From Pseudoips prasinana (Eukaryota > Arthropoda > Insecta > Lepidoptera > Nolidae): a DNA stretch of 64,000 nt. The DNA lies in NCBI GenBank assembly GCA_951640165.1, contig OX621242.1, forward strand, positions 11,773,501-11,837,500, written 5' to 3'. This document shows, in pieces, positions 1-10,819 of this stretch; the stretch's first letter is position 1; the number at the start of each line of letters is the position of its first letter. The notes beneath the pieces were generated by a model. The model searched no databases and had not been told where the DNA came from. It was given only the letters and a program-made list of their open reading frames with translations. The translations under genes and the position numbers were made by a program.

Positions 1-1095
1 CTTTTACGGGTAAATATAACTGATGAGCATTTTTGGGGAGATAAATGGAGACCATGGGAGAAAAGCCAGTTGTTTAAAGAATCTAGAGAAACCTGCATGG
101 ATTCTTTAGCAGCTTCAATGGACGAATCAGTAACATACAAACAAAGATCATCAGCATATTGCAAAATTTGGCAATTGATGTTGAGAGACCTACGTAAGTC
201 ACATGTATAAATATTGTACAATAAAAGACTCAAGAGAGAGCCTTGCGGTAATCCACGCCACACTGACCTGGGACCATACCTTTCCCCAGGAATGTGTAGG
301 CTGATCAGGCGACCTGATAGCAGATTGCAGATACAATGAATCATCCTTACTGGGATACTCAGCTGACTTAACTTAGTCCTGAGTATTGAAAGAAGAACAC
401 TGTCATAAGCAGCTGAAATGTCCAAGAAAACTGCAAGAACAGATTTATTCTTACTACAGGCAATGCGTGCATCGGTCACAAAGCTAGCGAGGCTGTTGCA
501 TTGTGCTAAATCCTTTACGAAAACCAAACTGGGATTCCGCTAAAATACCTCTATTTTCCACGAACCATTCCAACCTGTTTTTAATTAGGTGCTCAAATAT
601 TTTACATATAACAGGAGAAAGAGGTATAGGACGATAGTGATCTGGGTTATTTTGTAAATTCCCAGGTTTTAAAATTGGAATGATTAATTGTGTCTTCCAT
701 TTGTTAGGGACGCATCCCTGAGAGAAACATAAGTTTATTATATCTAAAAGATATTGCTGACCAAGAGGACCCATTATTTTATAAAAAGAGTAGAGAAAAC
801 CATCGAATCCTGGAGCTGAATCCTGTACATTATGTAATACAGCCTCCAGCTCAGGTAGAGAAAAAGGATTATCTAGAGGATCATAGGAGGGAGGCCTTAT
901 ACCCAAAGAAGAGGAACATAAGACGGGGCCAATTTGTTAAGGAAGGATTAGCTGTCTCCCGAGGAATTATTGATGGATTACAGGGAACGCAGCCACGTCA
1001 AAGTCTTTTAAAATTTTTCCACATAAGGGAAGACGGGGAAGATGGAGAGAGGGAGAAACAAAATTTCTTCCAACCCTCATATTTTTTTTCTTGAC
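1..1095 (-). pseudogene. LINE reverse transcriptase fragment, RNase-H clade (I-like)
   Basis: Reading the minus strand, about 1095 down to 910 matches the pre-RT linker of the LINE at 5.2-10.8 kb (a Gly-Trp / Phe-Cys / Ser-Pro stretch), with stops. From 906 to 484 an open segment carries the early RT blocks (APGFDG, WKTQLIIPILKPG, HYRPIPLS, FGFRKG). A frameshift near 480 moves the frame, and 481 to 1 is open with FLDISAAYDS, GLPQGS and the catalytic YADD (about 165). RT copies element RNA into genomic DNA by target-primed reverse transcription. The fragment runs off the left edge. It is the same superfamily as, but clearly diverged from, the 5.2-10.8 kb LINE. Only one frameshift lies inside the RT itself, so this copy is younger than most relics here. 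Confidence 0.85.
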
Positions 1096-1109
1096 GTTTC
1101 GACTTTTTA

Positions 1110-1373
1110 ATACATACTTACCTGTCCAACTCCGAACTTACCTGTTCACACCAGCCTGTACCTCTGAGCTTACATGTTGATACATACTTACCTGTCCAAC
1201 TCCGGACTTACCTGTCCACATCAGCCTGAGCCTCTGAGCTTACCTGTTTGTACCTACATACAAACTTACCTCACTCGTCGTGGTAAGCTCAAAAGGCACA
1301 GGCTGTTGTGAACAGGTAAGTTCGGAGTTGGACAGGTAAGTATGTATAAACAGGTAAGCTTAGAGGCACAGGA
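1110..1373. repeat. Tandem plus inverted TTACCTGT repeats
   Basis: Two direct copies of a roughly 70-bp unit start at 1110 and 1180. Each contains several TTACCTG(T) words plus a shared TCCAACTCCG core. A third, partly rearranged copy from about 1283 is in inverted orientation (ACAGGTAAG words). The block can fold into a long hairpin. Function is unknown; it may be the end of a fold-back DNA element. Confidence 0.8.
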
Positions 1374-1747
1374 TGGATGTAATTTAGTTATTATAATCAT
1401 TATGATATATGCAGAACATTATACGGAATTGATTTAAACATATGGTTGGATGGAGGCGGGAATGTGCATGCAGTGTTTTGAACGTATACGGAGATATTCA
1501 GTGTGCAAGAAAGATTTCAGAGTGAATGGTCGCACTAATTCAGTTATTCGGAACCAATCTGAATTCAATAGTAGATGGATGTAATTTAGTTATTATAATC
1601 ATTATGATATATGCAGAGCATTATACGGAATTGATTTAAACATACATTCGGATGGAGGCGGGAATGTCCATGGAGTGTTTAGTAGGTATACGCAGGTATT
1701 CAGTGTGCAAGAAAGATTTAAGAGTGAACGGACGCACAAATTCAGCT
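1372..1747. repeat. Direct tandem duplication, 202-bp period
   Basis: A unit of about 174 bp beginning GATGGATGTAATTTAG at 1372 recurs at 1574 with about 90 percent identity by eye. The copies are separated by a short unrelated spacer. There is no coding signal. It could be two insertions of one short element or a local duplication. Confidence 0.85.
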
Positions 1748-1920
1748 AGAAATATTTAATTTGAATATCACCATTTAACGTTTAAATGAAATTTGACGTC
1801 GACTACTGATATGATACTGATTAAAATATCCTACATACGCATTGAAAACATAAAAAATCTCACTACATTCAGTGGACGCCGCAGGGTGGTAGTTAGTAAA
1901 GACGCAAGAAGACCTTCGCG

Positions 1921-1922
<2 letters not shown>

Positions 1923-2008
<86 letters not shown>

Positions 2009-2012
2009 ATGT
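1923..2012. repeat. (AT)n microsatellite
   Basis: Almost uninterrupted AT dinucleotides for about 90 bases. The Tyr-Ile-rich reading frames across it on both strands are artefacts of the repeat. Confidence 0.98.
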
Positions 2013-2084
2013 ATATCAACCGTAAATATTAGGCATTTGTTGTCAATAACTTAGGGATATATTATCTATTTTTAATTATTATAA

Positions 2085-2290
2085 GATAAATAAGATAAGA
2101 TAAATACTCTTTATTACACACCAATTACGGATAAAAATATAGGAAACATTGAAAGTAAATTATACAATAGGCGGTCTTATCGCAGTCAGCGATCTCTTCC
2201 AGACAACCTTTGGATGGATAAGAAGCAGAAATAAAGAAAGACAACACGATAAGGGTAGTGCAAGATAAAATAATTTAAGTAGGAATCTAA
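2085..2290 (-). mobile_element. LINE 3' UTR end (minus strand)
   Basis: On the minus strand the segment holds a GGAAGAGATCGC...GATAAGACCGCC block and an AATAAAGAGTAT-like end, followed by a short GATAA-type repeat tail. The same block and polyadenylation-like end recur on the plus strand at about 34910-35030. The two are therefore 3' ends of one LINE family. No coding sequence remains here. Confidence 0.6.
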
Positions 2291-2844
2291 ATACTTCCAA
2301 ACTAATAATGGCATTTACTTAATAGTATTGGCAGTATTAGATATAATACAAACTAAATTACATAAACATAATAATGCATACATAGATACATACATACATA
2401 ATAAACAATATAATTTGGAAGGATATAATATTATTCTATAAACATTTAGATATTATTAATATTAACAAACAACGAAACGACTAAAACTTAAATATCCTGT
2501 CGTGTTGATTCAGAGTCGATTTCACCAAGATCAATTGATGCTAAACCCAGTACAATCGTTTAACTGAGTTCACAATGCTTATTTGAATTTTGCGTAGTAT
2601 TACTAGTCTAGTTTAAATTCTGAACGCCCGCTATTGAACGTTTAGCGTGTTTGAATCTAAAAAGCTGCTTTTAACCTTTACTGAAACGTTTTGTTGTTAA
2701 AATCACGGAAATTAAATAACAATAAAAGTGTTCATATAACACAACACCATCCTAACTAAGTAAAACTTGTAGTATCGATACTAGATAAATAATAGTTATA
2801 CACATTTACTTCTATTTTAAATATAGACTCTGTATATACAGAAA
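2291..2844. other. AT-rich stretch with no recognised feature
   Basis: No credible reading frame, RNA gene or known repeat end was seen. Confidence 0.5.
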
Positions 2845-2915
2845 ACACCCAGACCAAAACAAACAGACATGTTCATGAACACAAATATTTGTCTTGTGGA
2901 GGATCTAAGCTTTGG
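2845..2915 (-). mobile_element. SINE family 1, short fragment
   Basis: Contains the ACACCCAGAC / AACAAACAGACATGTTCATG body of family 1 on the minus strand. The tRNA-like head is degraded after GTCTTGTGG, and the tail is missing. Confidence 0.65.
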
Positions 2916-3057
2916 ATCAGAAAGCAGGCTCACTACTAACTGAGGCGGTCGTCAAAATATAAAGCAAAATTACTGTCACATAGCGGAAATGGTCCACACC
3001 ATAGATTTATACATCTTTTTCTAAAATAATAGAACAAATCTAATGTGTTTTGCTAAT

Positions 3058-3640
3058 ATGCAGGGACATTATTCACACACAGCCATCTGATCCCAAAATA
3101 GGCAGATGTTGTGCTATGGAAACCAGACATATACTACTTTTTTTTCTACATATATATACATACATTATATCGATAATAACACCCACATTTTTTTTTTTAC
3201 TTTGTCTACCCTGTAAAACCACCACGGCAGCCAGCCTTACAGTGCCTGTAGCGGCTCTGGGTACTCGTGAACGACCTCGCCAGTACCCCCGCTGTACACT
3301 GAGCATCTGAGACTCTCCCCCGGGGACCCGAGGGTCCCGAATGCCTCCCCTCTCACCATCACAAGCGCGTTTAGGCAACCTGAGCTACGGCAGGTTACCT
3401 CTTCCCGGGACCGCTTATACGAGTGGAGTGCCCTTCCTCCAGACGCCAGCGATCCCAGGGGCGGCGCCTAGCCGGGGAGAAGCCAGCCGGACGCCGCATA
3501 CTCTCGCGCTGAGATTAGCTCCCAGCGCCGGAACAGGACAAACAGACATATTCATGCACACAACAATCTGTCCTGGTTGGAATCGAACCCACGACCTGCG
3601 GCGTGAAAAGCAAGTATCTACCAACCACGCCATCTGGCCC
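3058..3640 (-). mobile_element. SINE family 1 split by a GC-rich insertion
   Basis: The tail half (GGGACATTATTCACACAC onward) lies at 3063-3186. The head half lies at 3534-3640, with a tRNA-like pol III promoter on the minus strand: an A-box-like TGGCGTGGTTGG and the B box GGTTCGATTCC. The two halves are contiguous in the intact copies at 32.2 and 63.2 kb, so the material between them was inserted later. Confidence 0.8.
3187..3533 (-). mobile_element. GC-rich retroposed element inserted in a SINE
   Basis: A GC-rich block with a poly-T run at its left edge, that is, a poly-A tail on the minus strand. It shares long similarity with 44180-44480 (the TGGGTACTCGTGAACGAC, CCTGAGCTACG and TTAGCTCCCAGCGCC words). 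The A tail and clean interruption of a SINE suggest a retroposed copy, perhaps a LINE 3' UTR of R1/TRAS-like type or a SINE. The family is not identified. Confidence 0.6.
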
Positions 3641-3736
3641 GTTTTGACTATCTAGAGAATGTGACGAGATTTTCAGCTAACGTGGGAGTACTGTGTTTTC
3701 ATAAACGCGATCAAACCATTGCTGGTGAAATAATAA

Positions 3737-3993
3737 TAATATAATAATATCTCGGGACAATGTCACACAGATCATCCTAGCCCCAAACTAAGCAAAGCAA
3801 GCCTTGTTCTATGGGTACCAGGCGACGATATACATACTTATATAGATAGATAAATACTTATATACATAGAAAACATCCATGACTCAGAAACAAATATTCG
3901 TGCTCATCACACAAATATTTGCACTTACCGGGATTCGATTCCAGGACCATCAGCTTCGTAGGCAGGAGCACTACCAACTAGGCTAGGTGACGG
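3737..3993 (-). mobile_element. SINE family 3, near full length
   Basis: tRNA-derived head on the minus strand at the right end (CCTAGTTGGTAG A box; B-box region with a mutated CGATTCCA end) and an AATAATAAT-type tail at the left. A close copy lies at 23811-24055. Confidence 0.8.
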
Positions 3994-4231
3994 TGAAATC
4001 AGTGTGCATAAACTCGATCAAGCAGAACTAAGTTTCATTGAACTCAGTTTTAAATGCAAACGGTGAAATCGGCTCTTAGTATATTGTAAATTTCACCACT
4101 CAACGTTAAATTTAATGGGATTCAAGTCGCAAAGACATTTAAGTGAACATAGAAATTTAAGCGTCGTTCAATTGCGATTTTTTTCGGATTCTGTAAAAGT
4201 CAGATGTTTTAATATTACCATGTCTTTACCG

Positions 4232-4405
4232 GAACACGCAGCGTGGGCAGGCACTCTACAAGATGGAGCGATGATCTTGTGAGAATCGCTGGAAGCCGCT
4301 GGATGCGGGTAGCGCAATAGCGGCAATTGTGGAACTCTTTGGGGGATGTCTTTGTCCAGCGGTGGGCGTCTTTCGACTGAAATTATGATGATAAGGAGCA
4401 TATCG
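4232..4405 (+). mobile_element. RTE-type LINE 3' end
   Basis: Matches the C-terminal coding end and 3' terminus of the RTE LINE at 16.2-17.2 kb. It runs from ACAAGATGGAGCGATGATC to GTCTTTCGACTG and an ATGATGAT tail. It is heavily 5'-truncated, as is usual for target-primed insertion. Confidence 0.8.
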
Positions 4406-4474
4406 TCTGCCGACATAGTAAAAGAAACAAGCGACTTGCGATATATATGGTAACACTTAAACGATGCAGATATA

Positions 4475-4645
4475 TCTCTACTATATAAAAATAAGTCGGG
4501 TTTTTCTTCCTGACGCTATAACTCCAGAACGCACGAACCAATTTCCACGATTTTGCATTCGTTGGAAAGGTCTCGGGCTCCGTGAGGTTTGTAGCAAAGA
4601 AAATTTATAAAATTTAACGCGAGTAACACCGCGGGGCACAGCTAG
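4475..4645 (+). mobile_element. Short non-autonomous Helitron
   Basis: Begins TCTCTACTATATAAAA and ends with an ACCGCGGGGCACAGCTAG terminus like the other Helitrons here. It has no TIRs and no coding sequence. The host base after CTAG is A rather than the expected T. Confidence 0.7.
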
Positions 4646-4705
4646 AGTATATATATAATAATATATATAGAGCCTAGTAAATCAATTTGTTTACACCCAC
4701 AACAT

Positions 4706-4949
4706 AGTGTATGCTGATGTCCTCCCAATCGAATTTCGGCCACGGCGGCCAGTCTTAATGGAGACTAGCCAATTGCGCAGGACATATTATAGTGCACAAG
4801 TGTGTGCGCAAACACAGGGGCACTTTCTATTCCATCACTCTCATGATCCAATGGGACGCCTAGCGACACGACCGGAAAGAGTTCAGGTACAGGACCGACG
4901 ACTTTACGTGCTCTCCGAGGCACGGGGGTGTAATACCGCCAACTTCCGT
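4706..4949 (-). mobile_element. SINE family 4, cut off by the MULE
   Basis: The tail and body of family 4 on the minus strand, from GATGTCCTCCC to GCCAACTTCC. It stops where the MULE left terminus begins. In intact copies (24.9 and 33.6 kb) the next block is a ...GACTTCGGGCTGATACTG stretch and then the tRNA-like head, both absent here. Confidence 0.8.
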
Positions 4950-4953
4950 CGTC

Positions 4954-5014
4954 GGACTCGTGGTTACCCTGCTTTGTTACCCTAGGGTGACCACGAGTAA
5001 TTTCAGTTACTCGT
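4954..5014 (+). repeat. MULE left terminal inverted repeat
   Basis: Begins GGACTCGTGGTTACCCTG and is identical over 61 bases to the reverse complement of 12527-12587. It contains its own imperfect palindrome: ACTCGTGGTTACCCT pairs with AGGGTGACCACGAGT around a CTAGGGT centre. Each terminus can therefore fold as a hairpin. It is a likely transposase binding site. Confidence 0.93.
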
Positions 5015-5463
5015 CGTTACCCTACTATGAAAAGGATCGTACTTGACTGAATCTAGATAGTGTAGTACCCGTTAGATAAAGTATTCAATTGGTCAATATG
5101 TAGTACAATCTCCTTGATAAATATTTATTGAAACTCGTTGTAGGTGATAGGTTAATGGCATGTAAGTTGTCATTTGGATTTCTCAGATTTGCTGTCAGAT
5201 TTATGCTGTCTTATAGCAACAATTTGTACGGTACTGTAATTGTAATAACGGAAAATGTCAGGTAAGATTGATAGCCGATACACGTGTTAGAGAAAATTTT
5301 CTAAAAAAATTGTCCGAATTAGTGTAATTTTAATACTAGTTAAGTGTTTTGAGCAGATCTATGTGTAATTAACCGTATTAACAACTTGTTCTTCGTGTGT
5401 TTTGGTAAGATAGTAGATAGTTTGTTTGTCTCGTAAATTTTCCATTCCGAGGAGGTGTCCATC

Positions 5464-7383
5464 ATGGACGACCTCCCTCCTCCTAAACCTCCCGATATCC
5501 CAGTCGATGAACAAAGTCGTTGTACAACGTCGGCTTCAGGTGCAAAAAAGCGTTCATCGGTTGCCGATTTAACTGGTCACGCCGCAAAAATATTGGTCAC
5601 AGACCCGGAGCTGCCTCATGCCTCCATTCAAGAAATTTACATTCATCCTACATTAGTGGTAGGAGTTAAGGCTTATTCTGGTTTGGACAGAGGTCCATTT
5701 TTAGTCCATGTATCTAGATCTGAACCCGACCCTTCTGCAGGAACAACTATTCGCCCAATCAAATTCGGTCAATTTCTTACTCAGTATAGTATACAAAATA
5801 TTTGTTCAGGTGGTGTTAAAAAAGTGGGTAGAAACAAAATTTCAGTCGAATTCAAAAACAGTGTTGATGCTAATTCATTCTTGGAGAACCCAGTTTTACA
5901 AACTAATAAATATGTAGCAGCAATTCCTTCTTACAATATTTCCAAAATGGGTATTGTCCGTCAGGTGCCGGTTGACTTGTCAATGAATGATTTTATTGGA
6001 AATTTGACTGTACCAAATGGTTGTGGTGAGGTTTTGAAGGCCCGCCGTCTCAATAGAAAATCCTCAGTTGATGGGAAAATTACATGGATCCCTACTCAAA
6101 CAGTTGTACTTACTTTCCGAGGACAATTACTTCCAGATAGGGTATTCTCCTTTCACACTTCATTGCCTGTGGAGACCTACCAATTTCCTACGATTCAATG
6201 CAACAAGTGTTGCAGATTTGGCCATATCCAGACACATTGCCGTTCTAATCCCCGTTGTTTTAAATGTTCTAAGGAACACTCTGGAGCCGAGTGTGATGTA
6301 TTGGCTAGCAATGCTACTTGTTTTCACTGTTCTGGATGCCACTTTGCTACTAGCAAGGATTGCCCGGAGCAGGGGAGACAGAAGTCTATTAAAATCCTTA
6401 TGTCTCAAGATAACATTTCTTATGAAGAGGCTTCCTCTCAATGTCCAAAGGTTAAAAGGCCTTATTCGGAAATAGCCCAAAAAACTTTCCTCTCCCAAGC
6501 ATTTCATAATCGACCTGGCCAACCTACACAATACAATGAAAGTATTCAACGGTCCTCTCCTATGAGTTACAAAAAGACTACCTTCAGCCAACCACGCCCA
6601 AGGCCTACACTAGGCAAGTCATTTGACAGAGCTGCCCATCAAAATCTAATAGGTGATATCCCTTCCACATTACCCAATGGTTGTGCTATTCAAGCTCAGG
6701 AATCTAATCCATCTCCAATGAAGCAGGAGGTTGATCTCCTGGAATCTCTCCTTAACATAATTATTGAACTTATATCCCGTAAAAACTCTAACCTACCGTC
6801 CCACGTTGCCCATAAACTAACTGCAGTCTTAATTCACTTTCTGGTTTTCATGGCCCAAGTCGCCATTCAATGGAACACTAGGAGTATCCGAAAAAGAAAA
6901 TCTGAACTTCTTCATTTAATTAATAAATTTCACCCATCAGTCATTGCCATCTCGGAGTCATGGTTGGTTCCTGGATCTCGATTTAGGGTTCCGGGTTTCT
7001 CTTGCCTCCGGGATGACAGGGCAGATGGGTATGCTGGTAGCGCCTTACTAGTAAGTCGTTACCTTCCCTTTTCCCAGCTTCCTCTCCCTTCCTTTTCCTC
7101 AAGGATTAATGCTGTAGCATTAAGGGCTGCTGGCATTTCATACCTTTCTGTTTATATTCCCCACCCTTGCTCTACCTTGATTCCAGATATCTTATGTATT
7201 ATTTCCTCCATCCCCCATCCCATAATTTTGATGGGTGATTTCAACGCCCATCACAGTTCATGGGGCTCTAGTCACGACGATTTGTTTGGTCTGGCTTTAC
7301 TCGAATCTTTTGATGACTTAAATCTTTGTGTCATCAATTCTGGTGGTCCTACCAGGAGAGTGCTTCCCAGCCAAAATCCCTAG
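5464..7383 (+). pseudogene. LINE ORF1 (gag-like) continuous with ORF2 endonuclease
   Basis: An ATG at 5464 opens a long frame. Residues 1-240 are an RNA-binding-type gag-like region. Residues about 246-305 hold three zinc knuckles (CNKCCRFGHIQTHC, then CFKCSKEH...C, then CFHCSGCHFATSKDC). From about residue 467 an apurinic-type endonuclease begins (QWNTRS), with SESWL and GDFNAHHSSWGS. This domain nicks target DNA. In most two-ORF LINEs ORF1 stops before ORF2; here both lie in one frame, and an internal ATG at 6850 is a plausible ORF2 start. A TAG at 7381 ends the frame inside the endonuclease. The missing end (GSDHFPI) continues in frame at 7444-7500, so that stop is an inactivating mutation. 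Confidence 0.88.
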
Positions 7384-9360
7384 TGTGCTGTTGACCTGAC
7401 TATTTGCTCCCCATCCTTAGCCTCTACTTTATCATGGAATGTCTTGTCCTATTCCTATGGGAGTGACCATTTTCCTATCATCATTTCCATTCCAAACAGA
7501 GCTACTCCATTCTATAATTATTCCCCTTCCCTTAAATACCGCTTATATAATGTTGATTGGTCCTCTTATTCCTTATCACTTGATGTTAAGCTTGAGTCTC
7601 TTCCAACTCCTGACTGTAGAAACAAGCTGGAGAGCTATTCTGGGCTTGTAGATGTATTGGTAAGCACTGCAGATGAACAATTTCCTGTCAAGAAAGTTAT
7701 AGAGTCCTACAAGTTTAGAGTTTCTCCCCCATGGTGGGATTCAGATTGTACTGCAGCTGTTAAAGAGAGGAAACAGGCCGAAGAGGCTTATAATGCTGAC
7801 ATGTCCCCAATGAATTTTCTGTTTTACCAAAGAAAGGCTGCTCTAGCAACTAGACTCCTAACTAAGAGGAAGAGAGAAGGATGGTTTCGTTTCTGTGAAA
7901 GCATATCCCCAAAAACACCTTCTTCCATAGTGTGGAAACAAATAAAACGATTTAGAGGTTCACTAAACATTCAAGATATCTCTTCCAATGACCCCTCTGT
8001 ATGGCTTGAAGACTTTTCGAACAAAATGTCTCCTCCGTTTGTCCCAAAATTAGACCATTTCCCATCCCCCCAATCCCTTTAGTTAGTTCAAATTTTATGG
8101 ATAGACTTTTTCAACTTTCAGAACTTCAATCAGCACTTGATGGTCTTATTGACTCTTCTCCTGGGGCAGATGGAATTCCATATTCTTTTATGAGAAATGT
8201 CACCTATATTATCTAGAAGTAGTCAATAAATTATTTGAGGAAGGTGTAGTGCCAGTATCTTGGAAGACTCAAACTGTTATTCCAATTCTTAAACCCGGCA
8301 AGAACCCTTCAGACCCTAACAGTTACAGACCTATTGCCTAATCTTCCGTTATGGGTAAACTTACAGAGCACATGATTAAACATAGACTTGAGTGGTATGT
8401 AGAAAATAGGAATGTATTGGCAAAGTCACAGTATGGTTTTCGAAGAGGTAAGTTTCTTTGCTTTCCTCCGACATTCGCCTCTCCATTTTAAGGAAAGAAT
8501 ATCTTGTTGGAGTATTTCTGGATATCTCTTCAGCTTATGATAATGTCCTCCTTCCGGTTCTCAGGAATAAACTGATTCGCCAGCTGAGTATCCCTGAGAA
8601 GTTGGTCCGCTTCATTTGCAACCTTTTTATGGAGAGAGCTATTTCTATTAAATATAAGAACTCAATTCTATCTTCTAGAACTGTCTGGAAAGGTCTCCCG
8701 CAAGGTTCAGTTCTTAGTCCCTTATTATACAGCCTGTATACTTATGACCTGGAACTATCGGTGGAGCCTTTTTGCCAAATTTTACAGTATGCTGATGACT
8801 TGGCAATATATACTCCAGGTAAATCTCTGGATGAGTCTGTTACTCGGATTAACACTGCTCTTAGCTACTTATCTGACTGGCTTCTTCAACACGGTTTGTC
8901 CCTGTCAGCTTCTAAAAGCAGTGCTGTGGTTTTTACAAACAAGAGACTTGTACCGCCGATCTTAATTGAAGTTGGTAATGAAATGATTCCTCAAGAAGAC
9001 AAGGTAAAGTTCTTGGGGGTTTGGCTGGACTCTAGGCTCTCTGGTATAGCACACACCGATTATGTATCCCAAAAGTGTGAGAAAAATATTAATGTGTTAC
9101 GTTCCCTATCTGGTGTTTGGTGGGGCGCTCACCCCATTTCTCAAAGATTACTATATAATGCCTTAATTCGTAGTCATATGGACTATGGCTTATTTCTTCT
9201 GGGTCCTTGCAACCAGTCAGGCCTCCAAAAGCTTGACAAGATCCAAGCTAAATGTTTGCGTATTATCCTAGGTGCTATGAGGTCATCTCCAATAAATGCT
9301 ATGCAAGTTGAATGTGGTGACCCTCCTCTTGCTATGCGCAGACAATTTTTAGCTACCTAA
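7384..9360 (+). pseudogene. LINE ORF2: endonuclease end and reverse transcriptase
   Basis: Continues the same polyprotein. 7384-8075 covers the endonuclease end and linker (GSDHFPI; KREGWFRFCES; PKTPSSIVWKQIKRF). The frame then shifts near 8075, and again near 8217 and 8450. In-frame stops lie at 8214 and 8339. RT blocks are recognisable: SSPGADGIPYSF, WKTQTVIPILKPGK, SYRPIA, YGFRRG, FLDISSAYDNV (about 8515), GLPQGSVLSPLLY (about 8692) and catalytic YADD (8788-8799). The 8458-9360 part is an open 300-residue stretch. The catalytic aspartates are kept, but the whole cannot be translated as one protein. Confidence 0.9.
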
Positions 9361-10537
9361 TCGTTTCCTTTTAAAACTTGCCCAAAATTCAAATCACCCG
9401 CTTCTTCATAAGTTAAATGAATTATCTGTCCTGTACAATTTGCGTGAACAACAGTCTCGATTGAAAATTCCTTGTCTTCTCAAAGCCTTTCAACTTTTCT
9501 CCCAACTTTCTATTTCTCTTTTTCAACTAACTTTAAATCCTCTCTATTCAGCTCCTTATGAGTCTCTAATATTTCAGCCCAACATTATACTGGAATTTGG
9601 TATTGACAAACACTCTATGGATGCAAACAAGGTATTCACAGAGCTGGTTCAGTCTAAATATAAAAACTGGTTCCCTTTTTACACTGATGCTTCCAAAATT
9701 TCTAACGATGGTCTAGTTGGTGTTGCAGTGTGGATTCCTTTCACTTCTATCATATTGAGCTATAAATGCCCCTCGGAAACATCAGTGTTTACAGGGGAAT
9801 CTCTGGCCATTCTAGAGGCTATCCGTTTCATTAAGTCCCATAATTAAAAAAACTCCATAATTTTCACTGATTCTAAAAGTTGTTTGCAAGCCATCCTGTC
9901 AAATCCTTTTCGTTCAAAATCTAGGTTTCCCATAATACTTAAGATAAGAGAGGAGCTGTTTCAGTGCCACAATGTTGATATTCAAGTGATTCTTGCTTGG
10001 ATACCTGGTCACTCAGGTATAGTGGGGAATGAATTAGCTGACTCCTATGCCAGGGTTTCTAGTGAATCAGGCTCTCTTGAGCACTATCAAATTTATAGCC
10101 ATGATATATGTTCATCTATGAAACAAAATTTATTTAATTCTTGGAATAAAGCATGGCAATCCTCTAAATTGATTAAAGGTAAATATTATGGTGACATTCA
10201 ACCTTCCATACCTAATAAACCTTGGTTTTCCAAATTTCAAAATATTGATAAAGTCACCACTTCCACTATCTGTCGCCTGCGCTTGAACCATTCTTGCACC
10301 CCTGTCTTCCTGGCTAAACTAAGGATAAGGGACTCCTCCCTTTGTGAATGTGGTTTGGATGAAGGACATGTTGACCATATATTTTTTAATTGTAAGAATA
10401 AGAAGTTCTCCTTATATGATGTCATTCCCTCTCATATCCCTCGTCCCATCTCCTTCAAATACCTTCTGTCCCTGGTATATACTCCTTTTATATATATACT
10501 ATGTAAATGTGTAAGAATTAATAAAATAAAACTGTAA
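9361..10537 (+). pseudogene. LINE ORF2: RNase H domain and C-terminal tail
   Basis: Follows the RT after a frame change at about 9355. The RNase H catalytic set is visible: FYTDAS (first Asp), TGESLA (Glu), FTDSKS (second Asp) and IPGHSGIVGNELAD (final His/Asp). A single in-frame TAA at 9845 interrupts it between the Glu and second Asp blocks. After the domain comes a Cys/His-containing tail (CRLRLNHS; CECGLDEGHVDHIFFNC) typical of such LINEs, ending at 10537. RNase H would remove the RNA strand after first-strand synthesis. Its presence places the element in the I-type group rather than Jockey or RTE. Confidence 0.9.
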
Positions 10538-10819
10538 ATGTCTATCTAAGTACCTACATTTATGAATTTTATTAACTTATTTATGTTGGTGGTTGATAAA
10601 TATGTGTGTCTATTTTGTTTGTTGTTGATTTGACGTCGGTCTACTCATCTACTTAAACTCAAAATATTACTTGGCCATTTATTACCGATTAATATTTTCC
10701 TTTGTTTGTTGGCTATCATAACTTGACATTGGCGAAATTGTGGTGGTGAACCCACAAGTGCCACAAATAAGAGTTGAAGTTGAATTGTAATAACAATAAT
10801 TGAATTAAAAATACTGAAA

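Larger units (their letters stand above)
5250..10782 (+). mobile_element. I-type LINE with RNase H, near full length, inactive
   Basis: Gag-like zinc knuckles, AP endonuclease, reverse transcriptase and RNase H occur in that order on one strand, as in I-clade LINEs. The candidate target-site duplication is the 12-mer AATTGTAATAAC at about 5238-5249 and 10783-10794. This would place a 5' UTR of roughly 210 bases before the first ATG. The 3' region after 10537 has no long poly-A tail, only short TAA-like sequence. At least four frame changes and four in-frame stops break the coding region. Confidence 0.85.

Noticed and set aside
1793..2032. Tyr-Ile repeat frames on both strands
   Set aside because: Artefact of the AT microsatellite.
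4945..4953. Target-site duplication for the MULE
   Set aside because: The nine bases before 4954 do not match those after 12587. The 105-bp tip duplication obscures the right edge, so none is claimed.
9884..10537. 217-codon RNase H frame as a host ribonuclease gene
   Set aside because: It continues the LINE ORF2 after one stop codon and includes the LINE Cys/His tail.
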